From Pseudomonadota bacterium (lineage in GTDB: Bacteria > Pseudomonadota > Alphaproteobacteria > Rhizobiales > Rhizobiaceae), in NCBI GenBank assembly GCA_023457435.1, contig JAEWLS010000047.1:4775-68774 (forward strand): a stretch of DNA of 64,000 nucleotides. The letters run 5' to 3'. Shown in pieces: positions 1 to 11,207 of the stretch. The translations under genes were made by a program, and so were the position numbers. The notes beneath the pieces were generated by a model. That model was not told where the DNA came from and searched no databases. It saw only the letters and a list, made by a program, of their open reading frames with translations. Position 1 is the first letter of the stretch. Every line of letters begins with the position of its first letter.

Positions 1-2552
<2,552 letters not shown>

Positions 2553-2678
2553 TCGCTGTCTCCGTTCCGTCACCGGCCCGCTCTGCGGCACCGGATCAGT
2601 CTATGGTGACGGACCCCCGCTTGCTTTGATCCGGCGCAATGACCTTTTCAAAACGTCCGGCAGGTCCTCTCCGGCGTG

Positions 2679-2707
2679 ATATGGGAAAGCGTTCCTGTGC
2701 GCTCAAG
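2679..2707 (-). promoter_or_regulatory. RpoH (sigma32)-type promoter of clpB
   Basis: On the minus strand, CTTGAG (2707-2702) and CCATAT (2684-2679) are separated by exactly 17 bases. This matches the alphaproteobacterial RpoH consensus (CTTGAA-N17-CCATAT type) and lies about 125 bases upstream of the clpB start, the gene expected to be heat-induced. The transcript would start near 2671 and carry a leader of about 120 nt. The match is seen in the sequence; function is inferred. Confidence 0.75.
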
Positions 2708-2716
2708 TATCGCTGC

Positions 2717-2748
2717 AAACGAAAACGGCGGAGCTTGCGCCCCGCCGT
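2717..2748 (-). terminator. Probable intrinsic terminator of the DUF4167 gene
   Basis: On the minus strand, 26 bases after the DUF4167 stop codon, ACGGCGG (2748-2742) can pair with CCGCCGT (2731-2725) around a short loop, followed by a T-rich run (TTTTCGTTT). It would separate the DUF4167 gene from the clpB heat-shock promoter just downstream. Confidence 0.55.
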
Positions 2749-2773
2749 CTAACTCGGACAACCTGCAGACCGA

Positions 2774-3472
2774 TCAGACCGGCTCGCCCTCAGGCTGCTC
2801 GGCTGCTTCGGCACTGGCGCCCTCTTCGCCGGGCACGCCGTCGAAACGCTGGCGCATCGGCCGGCGCCGGCGGCCGCGGCGGCCGCCTTCCTCGCCGTTG
2901 GGGCGCGGTCCGCCGTGCGGCTGGCCGTTCATGCCGCTGTTGGCATCGCCGTTCATGCCGCCTTCGGCATGGGCCACTTCGGCCGGCACGCCGTCGATCT
3001 CCGGCTGAGGTCCGCTGCCGGGCAGCTCTGGCTGCTGCTGCTGTGCCGGCTGGAACTGCTGGCTCGGCTGCTGATAGTGCTGCTGCGGCTGCTGCTGGCC
3101 GAAATTGCCCTGCTGGGAATCGTTCGAGTCGTCGTCGTCGCCGTCGAACTCGTCCTGCTGCTCACGCGGCATCTGCTGCTGCATGGCCTGCTGCTGGGCG
3201 AGCGCAGTCGCGATGATGCGATTATAGTGCTCGGCGTGCTGCAGGTAGTTTTCAGCCATGACGCGGTCGCCGGAACTCTGGGCATCGCGTGCAAGCGTCG
3301 TGTATTTCTCCGCCACCTGCTGCGCCGTTCCGCGAATCTTCACGTCCGGCCCGTTGCTTTCGTAGCTGCGGGTCAGCGGGTTGGGCCCGCGCCGGTTGTT
3401 ATTGTTATTATTATTGTTGTTATTGTTATTTCCACGGCCGCGCATGCGCCGGTTCTGCTGTTGTGGCCTCAT
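2774..3472 (-). CDS. DUF4167 domain-containing protein, poly-Asn/Gln rich
   Basis: 232-residue protein of unknown function, typical of Hyphomicrobiales. It begins MRPQQQNRRMRGRG, followed by twelve Asn residues, then the conserved DUF4167 core (about residues 27-90: ARDAQSSGDRVMAENYLQHAEHYNRI region), a Gln-rich and acidic stretch (about 95-170), and an Arg-rich basic tail (RRGRRRRPMRQR). An upstream in-frame start exists, but conservation begins at 3472. The basic ends and low-complexity middle suggest RNA or ribosome binding, which is inference. It lies downstream of prmC-prfA on the same strand, after a 289-base gap (3473-3761) with no gene that probably holds its own promoter. Confidence 0.88.
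   Translation of the reverse strand: MRPQQQNRRMRGRGNNNNNNNNNNNNRRGPNPLTRSYESNGPDVKIRGTAQQVAEKYTTLARDAQSSGDRVMAENYLQHAEHYNRIIATALAQQQAMQQQMPREQQDEFDGDDDDSNDSQQGNFGQQQPQQHYQQPSQQFQPAQQQQPELPGSGPQPEIDGVPAEVAHAEGGMNGDANSGMNGQPHGGPRPNGEEGGRRGRRRRPMRQRFDGVPGEEGASAEAAEQPEGEPV
3395..3430 (-). repeat. AAC/AAT trinucleotide tract encoding 12 Asn
   Basis: Twelve consecutive Asn codons (mixed AAC and AAT; gtt/att on the plus strand) form a 36-base near-microsatellite inside the DUF4167 gene. Mixing of the two codons argues for selection on the poly-Asn run rather than recent pure slippage. Confidence 0.9.
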
Positions 3473-3761
3473 CCGATTCACTTTGCTGAGACGGTTGAAA
3501 TTAGGAGCAGGTCGGGCTCTGCCAGCGACCTTGCTGTGGCTTGTCGGCGCAGCTGCGCAACGCGCGCGCACCATGGATCATCAAATTCCGGTCCAAGTCG
3601 ATCGCCGGATATTCCCCGCGCGAAGCAGCGGCGTTCTCAACGCTGAAAGGCAGCTCGTTCTACGGAAACCGAATCGATACAGCACTGCCTGCTTCGTCTC
3701 ATCCGGTGCTTGAACCCTAGCTGTATTCGCGGACGCTGCCAAGCGCTTTTTCGCACCTGCG

Positions 3762-4652
3762 TCAGTCTGTTCGGACCTGCCTATCCGACGGATTCGGCAC
3801 GAATATCAGTGCCCGGTCGCGGCCTCCGAGGTCGCAGGCCGCGCCTGCGAGACTGTAGCCGCACCCCGCGAAGATGGCGACGACCGCCGCCTTCTGCAAG
3901 TGGCCGATCTCAAGTGCGACCGCCCCTGTCGGGACGAGATGGAACGCGGCTCCCTTGGCGATTGCGCGATAGGCGTCGAGGCCGTCCTCGCCGCCGTCGA
4001 GGGCGGCATGCGGGTCGTGGTCGCGCACTTCGGGATCGAGGCCGGCAATGGCGGCCGTCTCGATATAGGGCGGGTTCGAGACGATCAGGTCGAATTGCCC
4101 GCGCACCGCTTCGAACCAGTTCGATCGCAGCGTCGAAAACCTGGCGGCAAGCCCATGCCGGACCGCGTTTGCGACTGCCGTATCCAGCGCGCCCTGCAAG
4201 ATGTCCGTCGCGGTCGCGAATGCCGCCGGCACCTCGCTTATCAACGCCAGCGCGATCGCGCCGGTGCCTGTGCCGAGGTCGAGGATCTTGACCGCGCCGC
4301 GGGCAGCCGCGGCCTGCCGAAGATGCGGCAAGGCGAGGTCGACGAGGGTCTCGGTATCCGGCCTCGGCTCCAGCGTTTCCCGCGTGACCGCCAGTTTCAG
4401 GCCGTGGAACGCGCGGCGTCCTATGATCCGGAACACCGGTTCGCCTGCGAGCCGCCGGCGGATGGCAATCGCGACTGCTTCCGCCGCGACGGCGGGAACG
4501 GCGCGCTCCGGATCTGCGACCGCATCGGTGCGCGACGTTCCGGTCAGCGCCTCGACGAGGATGCGCGCGTCGAGCGCCGCTTCGGCGAGACCCGCTGCTG
4601 CCAGCGTGCGGCGCGCCGCCGAATGCAGCCGCGCGAGCGTTGTGTCAGCCAT
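3762..4652 (-). CDS. prmC: Release factor glutamine methyltransferase PrmC
   Basis: Methylates the Gln of the GGQ motif in peptide-chain release factors, using S-adenosylmethionine. 296 residues, normal for the family. Seen: an N-terminal helical domain, then a Rossmann methyltransferase fold with the SAM-binding motif DLGTGTGAIALAL and the substrate-binding NPPY motif (IVSNPPYIE) diagnostic of N5-glutamine methyltransferases. The start overlaps the end of prfA by 8 bases, so enzyme and substrate are translationally coupled. Confidence 0.95.
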   Translation of the reverse strand: MADTTLARLHSAARRTLAAAGLAEAALDARILVEALTGTSRTDAVADPERAVPAVAAEAVAIAIRRRLAGEPVFRIIGRRAFHGLKLAVTRETLEPRPDTETLVDLALPHLRQAAAARGAVKILDLGTGTGAIALALISEVPAAFATATDILQGALDTAVANAVRHGLAARFSTLRSNWFEAVRGQFDLIVSNPPYIETAAIAGLDPEVRDHDPHAALDGGEDGLDAYRAIAKGAAFHLVPTGAVALEIGHLQKAAVVAIFAGCGYSLAGAACDLGGRDRALIFVPNPSDRQVRTD

Positions 4653-5724
4653 CGGCGCCGGCTTCAGCCAGCAGCTTGGCCTGGTGGTCGCCGATCAGCG
4701 CGTCGACCACCTCGTCGAGCTCGCCCTCGATGATGCGGTCGAGCTTGTAAAGTGTGAGGTTGATGCGGTGGTCGGTCAGCCGCCCCTGCGGGAAGTTATA
4801 GGTGCGGATACGCTCCGAGCGGTCGCCTGAGCCCACCTGCGACTTGCGCGATTCTGAGCGCTCGTCGGCAAGTCGCGTCCGCTCGATGTCATAGAGTCGT
4901 GCGCGCAGGATCTGCATGGCGCGCGCCCGGTTCTGGTGCTGCGACTTCTCCGCCTGCACGACGATGATGCCGGTCGGGATGTGCAGGATCCGCACCGCCG
5001 TCTCGGTGGTGTTCGCATGCTGCCCGCCCGAGCTCGAGGCACGCGTGGTGTCGATGCGGATGTCCTCGGGCTTGATCTCGATGTCGACTTCCTGCGCCTC
5101 GGGAAGCACGGCGACCGTGGCGGCGGAGGTGTGAATCCGCCCGCTGCCCTCCGTATCCGGAACGCGCTGAACCCGATGAACGCCCGACTCGAACTTCAGC
5201 TTGGCGAACACCCCCTTGCCGGTCACCGACGCGATGATTTCCTTGTAGCCGCCGACTTCGCCTTCGCTCGCCGACACGACTTCGACCTTCCAGCCCTGCC
5301 GCGCCGCGAAGCGTTCGTACATGCGGAACAGATCGCCGGCGAACAGCGCCGCTTCGTCGCCGCCTGTTCCAGCCCGGATTTCAAGGATCGCGCTGCGCTC
5401 GTCGGCCGCGTCGCGCGGCAAGAGCAGGATCTGGATGTGCCGCCGCAGGCCCTCGATCCGCTCGGCAACCGTGTCGCGGTCGGCCTCCGCGAGCTCGCGC
5501 ATGTCGGAGTCGGTCGATTTGTCGGCGAGCATCGCCTCGAGGTCCGCCGCCTCCTTTTCCGCCGCCTGCAGCTCCCTTATCGCCTTGGCGATCTCCTCCA
5601 GCTCCGCATACTCGGACGCCAGCTTGACGTATTCCTCCGGGCTGGGACCCGCCGCCATGCGCGCTTCCGTCATATCGAAGCGCTTGAGGAGCTGGTCCAT
5701 CCGCTCTGCGGGGAGTTCGATCAC
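4645..5724 (-). CDS. prfA: Peptide chain release factor 1
   Basis: Class I release factor that reads UAA/UAG and triggers peptide release. 359 residues, full length. Seen: the PxT-type stop-codon recognition tripeptide (PDT, 189-191) and the catalytic GGQ (233-235). The context is RASSSGGQHANTTETAV, unlike the more usual SGAGGQHVNTTDSAV of relatives. C-terminal domain SQVGSGDRSERIRTYNFPQ is conserved. Located 10 bases downstream of ptsP and overlapping prmC, which modifies its GGQ glutamine. Confidence 0.96.
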   Translation of the reverse strand: MIELPAERMDQLLKRFDMTEARMAAGPSPEEYVKLASEYAELEEIAKAIRELQAAEKEAADLEAMLADKSTDSDMRELAEADRDTVAERIEGLRRHIQILLLPRDAADERSAILEIRAGTGGDEAALFAGDLFRMYERFAARQGWKVEVVSASEGEVGGYKEIIASVTGKGVFAKLKFESGVHRVQRVPDTEGSGRIHTSAATVAVLPEAQEVDIEIKPEDIRIDTTRASSSGGQHANTTETAVRILHIPTGIIVVQAEKSQHQNRARAMQILRARLYDIERTRLADERSESRKSQVGSGDRSERIRTYNFPQGRLTDHRINLTLYKLDRIIEGELDEVVDALIGDHQAKLLAEAGADG

Positions 5725-5734
5725 GGGCGGATGC

Positions 5735-8011
5735 TCAAAGTGGGATGTCGTTTTCGGCGGCGAATGCCGTAAGCAGCGCGCGTGTGTCGGTTTCCGCGCC
5801 GTTGCCGTTGAGGGCCTGGTCGAGTCTCTGTCGGAGCGCGCCGGCGTCGAGCTCCAGAAGCATCGCCTTCACCGGACCGATCGCCGCCGCCGCCATCGAG
5901 ATCGAGCGATAGCCGAGCGCGATCAGCGCCATCGCTGATATCGGGCGCCCCGCGAGTTCGCCGCACAACGTCACCGACGTGTGGTTGCGCCCGCCTGCAT
6001 CGGCGATCTGCTTCAAAACCCGCAGGAACGGAACCGACAGTGGGTCGAACCTGCCAGACAGCAGCGAGTGCCCGCGGTCGGAAGCGGTTATGAACTGGAA
6101 CAGGTCGTTCGAGCCGACCGACACGAAGTCGACGGCGTTCATCAACTCGTCGAGCTGCCACAGCAACGCAGGCACTTCGATCATCGCGCCGAGCTTCAGA
6201 CTTGTCGGCAGCAGATGCGCAAACCGTGACAGGTGCCGCACCTCGCGGTCGATGATCGCGCGCGCCTGGCGGACTTCCGAAATCTCGGTGACCATCGGCA
6301 GCATGACGCGCAGTTCGCGGCCGCCGGCCGCCCGCAGCAATGCGCGAATCTGGGTCCTGAGCAGCGCCGGACGGTCGAGCGTGAGGCGGATGGCGCGCCA
6401 GCCCAGCGCCGGGTTCTCCTCGTGCACGCTCCCCTTGAAGTAGGGCAGCACCTTGTCTCCGCCGATGTCGACGGTGCGGAAGGTGACCGGCTTGCCGGCC
6501 GCAACCTGGATCACCTCGCGGTACAGCCGCTCCTGCTCGTCGGCGCGCGGGAACTGCTCGGCGACCATGAACTGCAGCTCGGTGCGGAACAGGCCTATCC
6601 CCCCCGCTCCCGCTTCCGCGATTTGCGGCAGGTCGACCGACAGGCCCGCATTCATCATCAGGTCGATCTTGATGCCGTCCTTCGTCACCGAGGGGCGTTC
6701 GCGCAACTCCCGATACAGCTGCTGCCGCCGGGCGCGGAAACGCACCTTTTCGGCATATGCGCTCTCCAGGTCGGGCTGCGGGCGCAGATGCACCTTCCCC
6801 TCTTCGCCGTCGACGATGATCGCGTCGCCGTTCTCCGACATCGACACGGCGCCCTTCATCTGCGCCACGACCGGGAGGCTCATCGCACGGGCCACGATGA
6901 CCACGTGGCTCGTCGCCGCTCCGTCCTCGAGCACCAGACCGCGTAGCCTGTCGCGCGGATAGTCGAGCAGTTCCGCCGCACCCATCGACCGGGCGACCAG
7001 GATTGCGTCCTTCGGCAGCGTTTCCGCCAGCTGCTCCGGGCCGCGGCCCATGAGCTGCCGCAACAGGCGGTTGCCCAGATCGTCGAAGTCGCTCATGCGC
7101 TCGCGCATATACGGGTCGGTCATGTGCATCATGCGGGCGCGCATGTCGCTCTGCACCTTCTCGACCGCCGCTTCGGCCGTCAGCCCATTGCGCACCGCTT
7201 CCGTCAGGCGCCGCACCCAGCCGCGGTCGTTCGCGAACATGCGGTAGGCCTCGAGCACCGCCCTGTGCTCGCCTTCGTCCGCGACGTCCCGGCGGGACAG
7301 CATGTCGTCGATCGACAGGCGCAGCGATCCCAGCGACCGCTCCAGGCGTTCCTGCTCGGCCTCGATGTCCTCGCTGACCAGGTTCGTGACGACGACACGC
7401 GGCTCGTGCAGCACGACGTGGCCGAGACCGACGCCCTCGTTGAGGCCGAGCCCGCTGAAGGTCGCCGGCCGCCGAAGGTCGAGCTCCATTCCGGGACGCG
7501 AGAGCCGGGCCAGATCGCCGGTCGCGATCATCTCGGCGATGACCATGGCGATGGTTTCGAGCGCTTCCACCTCGTCTTCGCCATATTGCCGCATCGCGCG
7601 ATTCTGCACGACCAGCACGCCGAGCGTTCGGCCGGCGCGCAGCACCGGTACGCCGAGGAACGAGTGATAGATCTCTTCGCCGGTCTCGGGCAGGTAGGCG
7701 AAGGCCGGGTGCTGCTGCGCGTTGGTCAGGTTGAGCGCCCGCGCCGATGCGGCGATGGTGCCGACGAGGCCCTGCCCGAGCCGCAGCTGCGCGTGGTGGA
7801 CGGAGCTCGGGTTGAGGCCTTCCGTAGCGTACAGCTCGAGCACGCTGTCGGCACGCAGCACATAGAGCGAGCACACCTCGGCGACCATGTTCGCCGCGAT
7901 CTCGCGCACGATTCGGTCCAGCCGCTCCTGCGGCTCGAGCACCGCGGCCAGCAGTTCGCGCAGCCGCTTGAGCAGCACGCGCGGTCCTCCTGCTGTCACG
8001 TTTCGCGTCAT
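5735..8011 (-). CDS. ptsP: Phosphoenolpyruvate--protein phosphotransferase PtsP (EI-Ntr)
   Basis: First enzyme of the nitrogen PTS; transfers phosphate from PEP to NPr and thereby influences metabolism and K+/N balance. The chosen ATG at 8011 gives 758 residues beginning MTRNVTAGGPRVLLKRLREL, where conservation begins; an in-frame extension to 8149 would overlap the lysC 3' end. Domains: GAF sensor (about 30-165), PTS EI N-terminal region, phosphohistidine swivel domain with LEDGAATSHVVIVARA carrying the active His, and the PEP-binding TIM barrel with SVGSNDLFQFITASDRG and the active-site CGELAG Cys. It lies 82 bases downstream of lysC, probably in one transcript. Confidence 0.95.
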   Translation of the reverse strand: MTRNVTAGGPRVLLKRLRELLAAVLEPQERLDRIVREIAANMVAEVCSLYVLRADSVLELYATEGLNPSSVHHAQLRLGQGLVGTIAASARALNLTNAQQHPAFAYLPETGEEIYHSFLGVPVLRAGRTLGVLVVQNRAMRQYGEDEVEALETIAMVIAEMIATGDLARLSRPGMELDLRRPATFSGLGLNEGVGLGHVVLHEPRVVVTNLVSEDIEAEQERLERSLGSLRLSIDDMLSRRDVADEGEHRAVLEAYRMFANDRGWVRRLTEAVRNGLTAEAAVEKVQSDMRARMMHMTDPYMRERMSDFDDLGNRLLRQLMGRGPEQLAETLPKDAILVARSMGAAELLDYPRDRLRGLVLEDGAATSHVVIVARAMSLPVVAQMKGAVSMSENGDAIIVDGEEGKVHLRPQPDLESAYAEKVRFRARRQQLYRELRERPSVTKDGIKIDLMMNAGLSVDLPQIAEAGAGGIGLFRTELQFMVAEQFPRADEQERLYREVIQVAAGKPVTFRTVDIGGDKVLPYFKGSVHEENPALGWRAIRLTLDRPALLRTQIRALLRAAGGRELRVMLPMVTEISEVRQARAIIDREVRHLSRFAHLLPTSLKLGAMIEVPALLWQLDELMNAVDFVSVGSNDLFQFITASDRGHSLLSGRFDPLSVPFLRVLKQIADAGGRNHTSVTLCGELAGRPISAMALIALGYRSISMAAAAIGPVKAMLLELDAGALRQRLDQALNGNGAETDTRALLTAFAAENDIPL

Positions 8012-8093
8012 TCCGCGACTCCGATGCCCGCTCCAATGGCTCCGGGGCGGCCACCCGCTGGTGCCGCCCTCGTTACGCATCACTGGCAGTTCG

Positions 8094-9368
8094 CTACTGC
8101 TTATCCAGACCGTAGACCGAATGCAAAGTCCGCACAGCCAACTCGGCATACGGCCCGTCGATCAGGATGGAAATCTTGATCTCGGAAGTGGTGATGGCAC
8201 GGATATTTATGCCCTTCTCGGCCAACGCCTTGAAGGCGGTGGCCGCAACACCCGCATGGCTGCGCATGCCGATGCCGATCACCGACACCTTGACCATGCC
8301 GCTCTCGTGCTGGACGACGTCGAAGCCCAGCTTTTCCTTGTTGGTGTTGAGCACGTGCAGCGCCTTGTCGACGTCGCCCGACGGCACCGTGAAGGTCATG
8401 TCGGTGCGCGACCCATCCTCGGATATGTTCTGGACGATCATGTCGACATTGATGTTGGCCTCGGCCAGCGGGCCGAAGATGCCGGCGGCCACGCCGGGGC
8501 GATCGGCTACGCGCCGCAGCGATATCTGCGCCTCGTCCTTGGCGTAGGCGATGCCGGTGACGACTTCCTGTTCCACGATCTCTTCCTCGTCGCAAATCAG
8601 CGTGCCGGGCGGATTGTCGAAGTCGCCCATGCCCGGTGCATTGGGATCCTCGAATGACGAGCGCACGAAGGTGCGCACCTTGTGGACCATGGCGAGTTCG
8701 ACCGAGCGCACCTGCAGCACCTTCGAGCCGAGAGAGGCCATCTCCAGCATTTCCTCAAAGGATACGCGGTCAAGGCGCCTTGCCTTCGGTTCGATGCGGG
8801 GATCGGTCGTGTAGACGCCATCGACGTCGGTATAGATATCGCAGCGATCCGCCTTGACCGCTGCGGCGATCGCGACTGCCGACGTGTCGGAGCCGCCGCG
8901 GCCGAGCGTGGTGATGCGGTTGTCGGCGGCGATGCCCTGGAAGCCAGCGACGACCGCGACCTGTCCCTGCTTCATCCGCTCGACCAGCGCGCCGCCGCCG
9001 ATGTCCATGATCCGGGCGGCGCCGTGCGCAGTGTCCGTCCTCAAAGGTATCTGCCAGCCCTGCCACGAACGCGCATTGATACCGATCGACTGCAGCGCGA
9101 CGGCAAGCAGGCCGCTTGTCACCTGCTCGCCCGAGGCCACGATCGCGTCGTACTCGCGTGCGTCGTAGAACGGCGACTCGGCACCCGCCACCTTCGGCAT
9201 GTTCTGCACCCACGCCACCAGCTCGTTGGTCTTGCCGGACATGGCCGAGACGACCACCGCCACCTCGTGGCCGGCGTCGACCTCGCGTTTCACGTGGCGT
9301 GCGACATTGTGGATGCGGTCGAGATCGGCGACGGAAGTGCCGCCGAATTTCATCACGATGCGGGCCAT
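8094..9368 (-). CDS. lysC: Aspartate kinase
   Basis: Phosphorylates aspartate, the first step to lysine, threonine, methionine and diaminopimelate. 424 residues, the usual length for the alphaproteobacterial monofunctional enzyme. Seen: the N-terminal amino-acid kinase motif KFGGTSVAD, the phosphate-binding GRGGSDTSAVA, and two C-terminal ACT domains (about 265-340 and 345-424) that bind regulatory amino acids. It is transcribed away from the VOC gene; the 213-base divergent gap (9369-9581) should contain both promoters. dapF further along uses the same pathway. Confidence 0.96.
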   Translation of the reverse strand: MARIVMKFGGTSVADLDRIHNVARHVKREVDAGHEVAVVVSAMSGKTNELVAWVQNMPKVAGAESPFYDAREYDAIVASGEQVTSGLLAVALQSIGINARSWQGWQIPLRTDTAHGAARIMDIGGGALVERMKQGQVAVVAGFQGIAADNRITTLGRGGSDTSAVAIAAAVKADRCDIYTDVDGVYTTDPRIEPKARRLDRVSFEEMLEMASLGSKVLQVRSVELAMVHKVRTFVRSSFEDPNAPGMGDFDNPPGTLICDEEEIVEQEVVTGIAYAKDEAQISLRRVADRPGVAAGIFGPLAEANINVDMIVQNISEDGSRTDMTFTVPSGDVDKALHVLNTNKEKLGFDVVQHESGMVKVSVIGIGMRSHAGVAATAFKALAEKGINIRAITTSEIKISILIDGPYAELAVRTLHSVYGLDKQ

Positions 9369-9581
9369 GTGGCGGAAGCGCCCCGAATTCCGGGTCTCTT
9401 GGAACCGATGTCGTTGTGGATTGGTGGGACGGTGCCCGTCCTGCCGGATGCGCCGGCTGCATAATCAATTCGTCCGCGCGAGGCAAGAACTGCGGTTTCA
9501 GCGCTTGGCGCGGCACCGTCGTTTCGACTAGCATCGGCGCGGGCAGAAGACCGCGACGGCGGCGGGCCGCAGGGAGGGACC

Positions 9582-10163
9582 ATGCGCAAGCTCCAGAGCC
9601 AGGGCGTGCATCACATCACGCTCGTCGGCGCCGACCGGCAGACCTCGATCGATTTCTGGGAGGGCGTGCTTGGCATGCCCTTCGTCTTCGAGCAGCCGAA
9701 TCTCGATCGCGCCACGGAGAGCCACCTGTACTTCGATCCCGGCGATGGCCGCCTGATCACCATATTCACCAACGAGGAGCGCAAGCCCGATCCGCGCCGC
9801 ACGCCAACCGAGCCCGGTTGCGTACACCACATCGCCTTCTCCGTTTCGCGCGTGACCTTCCTTCAGGCGGTCGAGCGCCTCAAGGAACGCGGCATCGCCA
9901 ATACCGGTCCGAAGGACCGCGGCTTCATGGATTCGATCTATTTCAACGATCCGCTTGGCTTGACCATCGAGCTGGCTTCCTACCGTTTCGATCCGCCGGC
10001 CGGCTTCAGCCACGCCGACGTGCTGTTCGAGGCCCACAAGATCCGCAGCGCCCGTGGCGACTACGCCATCGCCGAAATCCATCTCGCCGACGCCATCGAA
10101 CAGATGACCGAGCGTTCGACCGAAAGCCTGTCGGCCGACCGCGCGCCGAAGAATCCGTACTGA
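9582..10163 (+). CDS. VOC-family protein (glyoxalase/extradiol dioxygenase fold)
   Basis: 193-residue metal-binding fold protein with two beta-alpha-beta-beta-beta modules: GVHHITLVGAD..TSIDFWEGVLGMPFV at the N-terminus and CVHHIAFSV..TFLQAVERLKERGI in the second half. Conserved metal ligands are suggested by HH pairs and the late Glu in LTIELASY. The substrate cannot be read from sequence; glutathione-adduct or ring-cleavage chemistry is possible. A clear GGGAGGGA ribosome site precedes ATG 9582. Only 27 bases separate it from the glutathione S-transferase gene, suggesting a two-gene thiol-dependent detoxification operon (inference). Confidence 0.85.
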   Translation: MRKLQSQGVHHITLVGADRQTSIDFWEGVLGMPFVFEQPNLDRATESHLYFDPGDGRLITIFTNEERKPDPRRTPTEPGCVHHIAFSVSRVTFLQAVERLKERGIANTGPKDRGFMDSIYFNDPLGLTIELASYRFDPPAGFSHADVLFEAHKIRSARGDYAIAEIHLADAIEQMTERSTESLSADRAPKNPY

Positions 10164-10190
10164 CGAGAATTCCTGGGGAGGAGGAATACC

Positions 10191-11105
10191 ATGGCAAAAA
10201 CCACGACGAAGAAACCCGCTGCAACAGCGCCCGGAAAGACGAAGCCGGCCGCAAGGACGCCTGCCAAGGCATCCGCGAAGACGACGCCGTCCGCCAAGGC
10301 GTCTGCGAAACCCGCCGCCAAGGCACCTGCGAAATCGCCGGCAAAGGCGTCCGCGAAGGCGGCGTCCGCGAAGGCGCCCGAAAAGGCGTCGGCGAAGCCA
10401 AAGGCCGCAAAGAAGCCCTCGCTGACGCTCTCGGTGCTGAAACCGAGCGTCAACAACCTCGCGGTTCGCATATTCACGCGCGCCGCCGGTCTGGCGGCAG
10501 AGGAGGTCGACGTCTACGGTTCGACGCGCTCGCCCGATTTCCTCAAGCGCAACCCCGCGCACATGACGCCGATGATGGAGGAGAAGGGCCTGCCGAAGGG
10601 TGTGCTTTGGGAGAGCTGCGCCATCATGTCGTACCTCGCCAACAAGCACGGGCTCGAGCGCTTCTATCCGAAGAACCCGGCGAAACGCGCGATGATCGAC
10701 AGCGCCATGTTCTATCTCATCGGCACGCTCTACCCGCTGCTCGCCCGCGCCACCTACGGCCGCCTCGGTTTCGGCCTCTACCCGGGCGAGGTCGGCTCCT
10801 CCGATCTCGGCGACGACCACAAGTCGAAGGCGCAGAAGGCCGCACAGGAGGCGCTTGCCGAGCCGCTCGAGGTGTTCCGCAACTTCTACATGGACGGGCA
10901 GCCCTTCATCGGCGGCAGGAACCCCTCCATCGCCGACATCCGCCTGGCCGCGACGCTCGAGTTTCTCGATGTCGTCGACTATCCGATCCCGCAGTGGACG
11001 AAGGACTACATGGCGGCGATGGAGAAGAAGCTCGGCAAGGCCTACTCCGAGCCTGCAGCCGACGTCCGCGGCTACGTCTCCTACGTGAAGTCCAAGGCGG
11101 CCTGA
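10191..11105 (+). CDS. Glutathione S-transferase with histone H1-like N-terminal tail
   Basis: 304 residues. Residues 1 to about 77 are almost only Lys, Ala, Pro, Thr and Ser with repeated AKA/PAK units, like the C-terminal tail of histone H1 or bacterial AlgP-like proteins. From about 78 a GST fold follows: a thioredoxin-like domain (TLSVLKPSVNNLAVRIF..RNPAHMTPMMEE..LWESCAIMSYLANKH, with the theta-class cis-Pro/ESCAI signature) and a helical C-terminal domain (GQPFIGGRNPSIADIRLAATLEF). GSTs are normally 200-230 residues, so the tail is extra. The tail could bind DNA or polyanions; this is inference. Start ATG 10191 has a GGGGAGGAGG site just upstream. Confidence 0.88.
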   Translation: MAKTTTKKPAATAPGKTKPAARTPAKASAKTTPSAKASAKPAAKAPAKSPAKASAKAASAKAPEKASAKPKAAKKPSLTLSVLKPSVNNLAVRIFTRAAGLAAEEVDVYGSTRSPDFLKRNPAHMTPMMEEKGLPKGVLWESCAIMSYLANKHGLERFYPKNPAKRAMIDSAMFYLIGTLYPLLARATYGRLGFGLYPGEVGSSDLGDDHKSKAQKAAQEALAEPLEVFRNFYMDGQPFIGGRNPSIADIRLAATLEFLDVVDYPIPQWTKDYMAAMEKKLGKAYSEPAADVRGYVSYVKSKAA

Positions 11106-11207
11106 CCGCCCGACATTGGCGGCCCTGCTGCGAGGCGGGGCCGCCATCGCACGTCTTGACATCGCGCCGTCCGCGCCCGACTTGTCTGCCTCCCGAGGAG
11201 ACCCGAC

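Noticed and set aside
8012..8149. N-terminal extension of PtsP
   Set aside because: Conservation begins at ATG 8011 and the extension overlaps the lysC stop.
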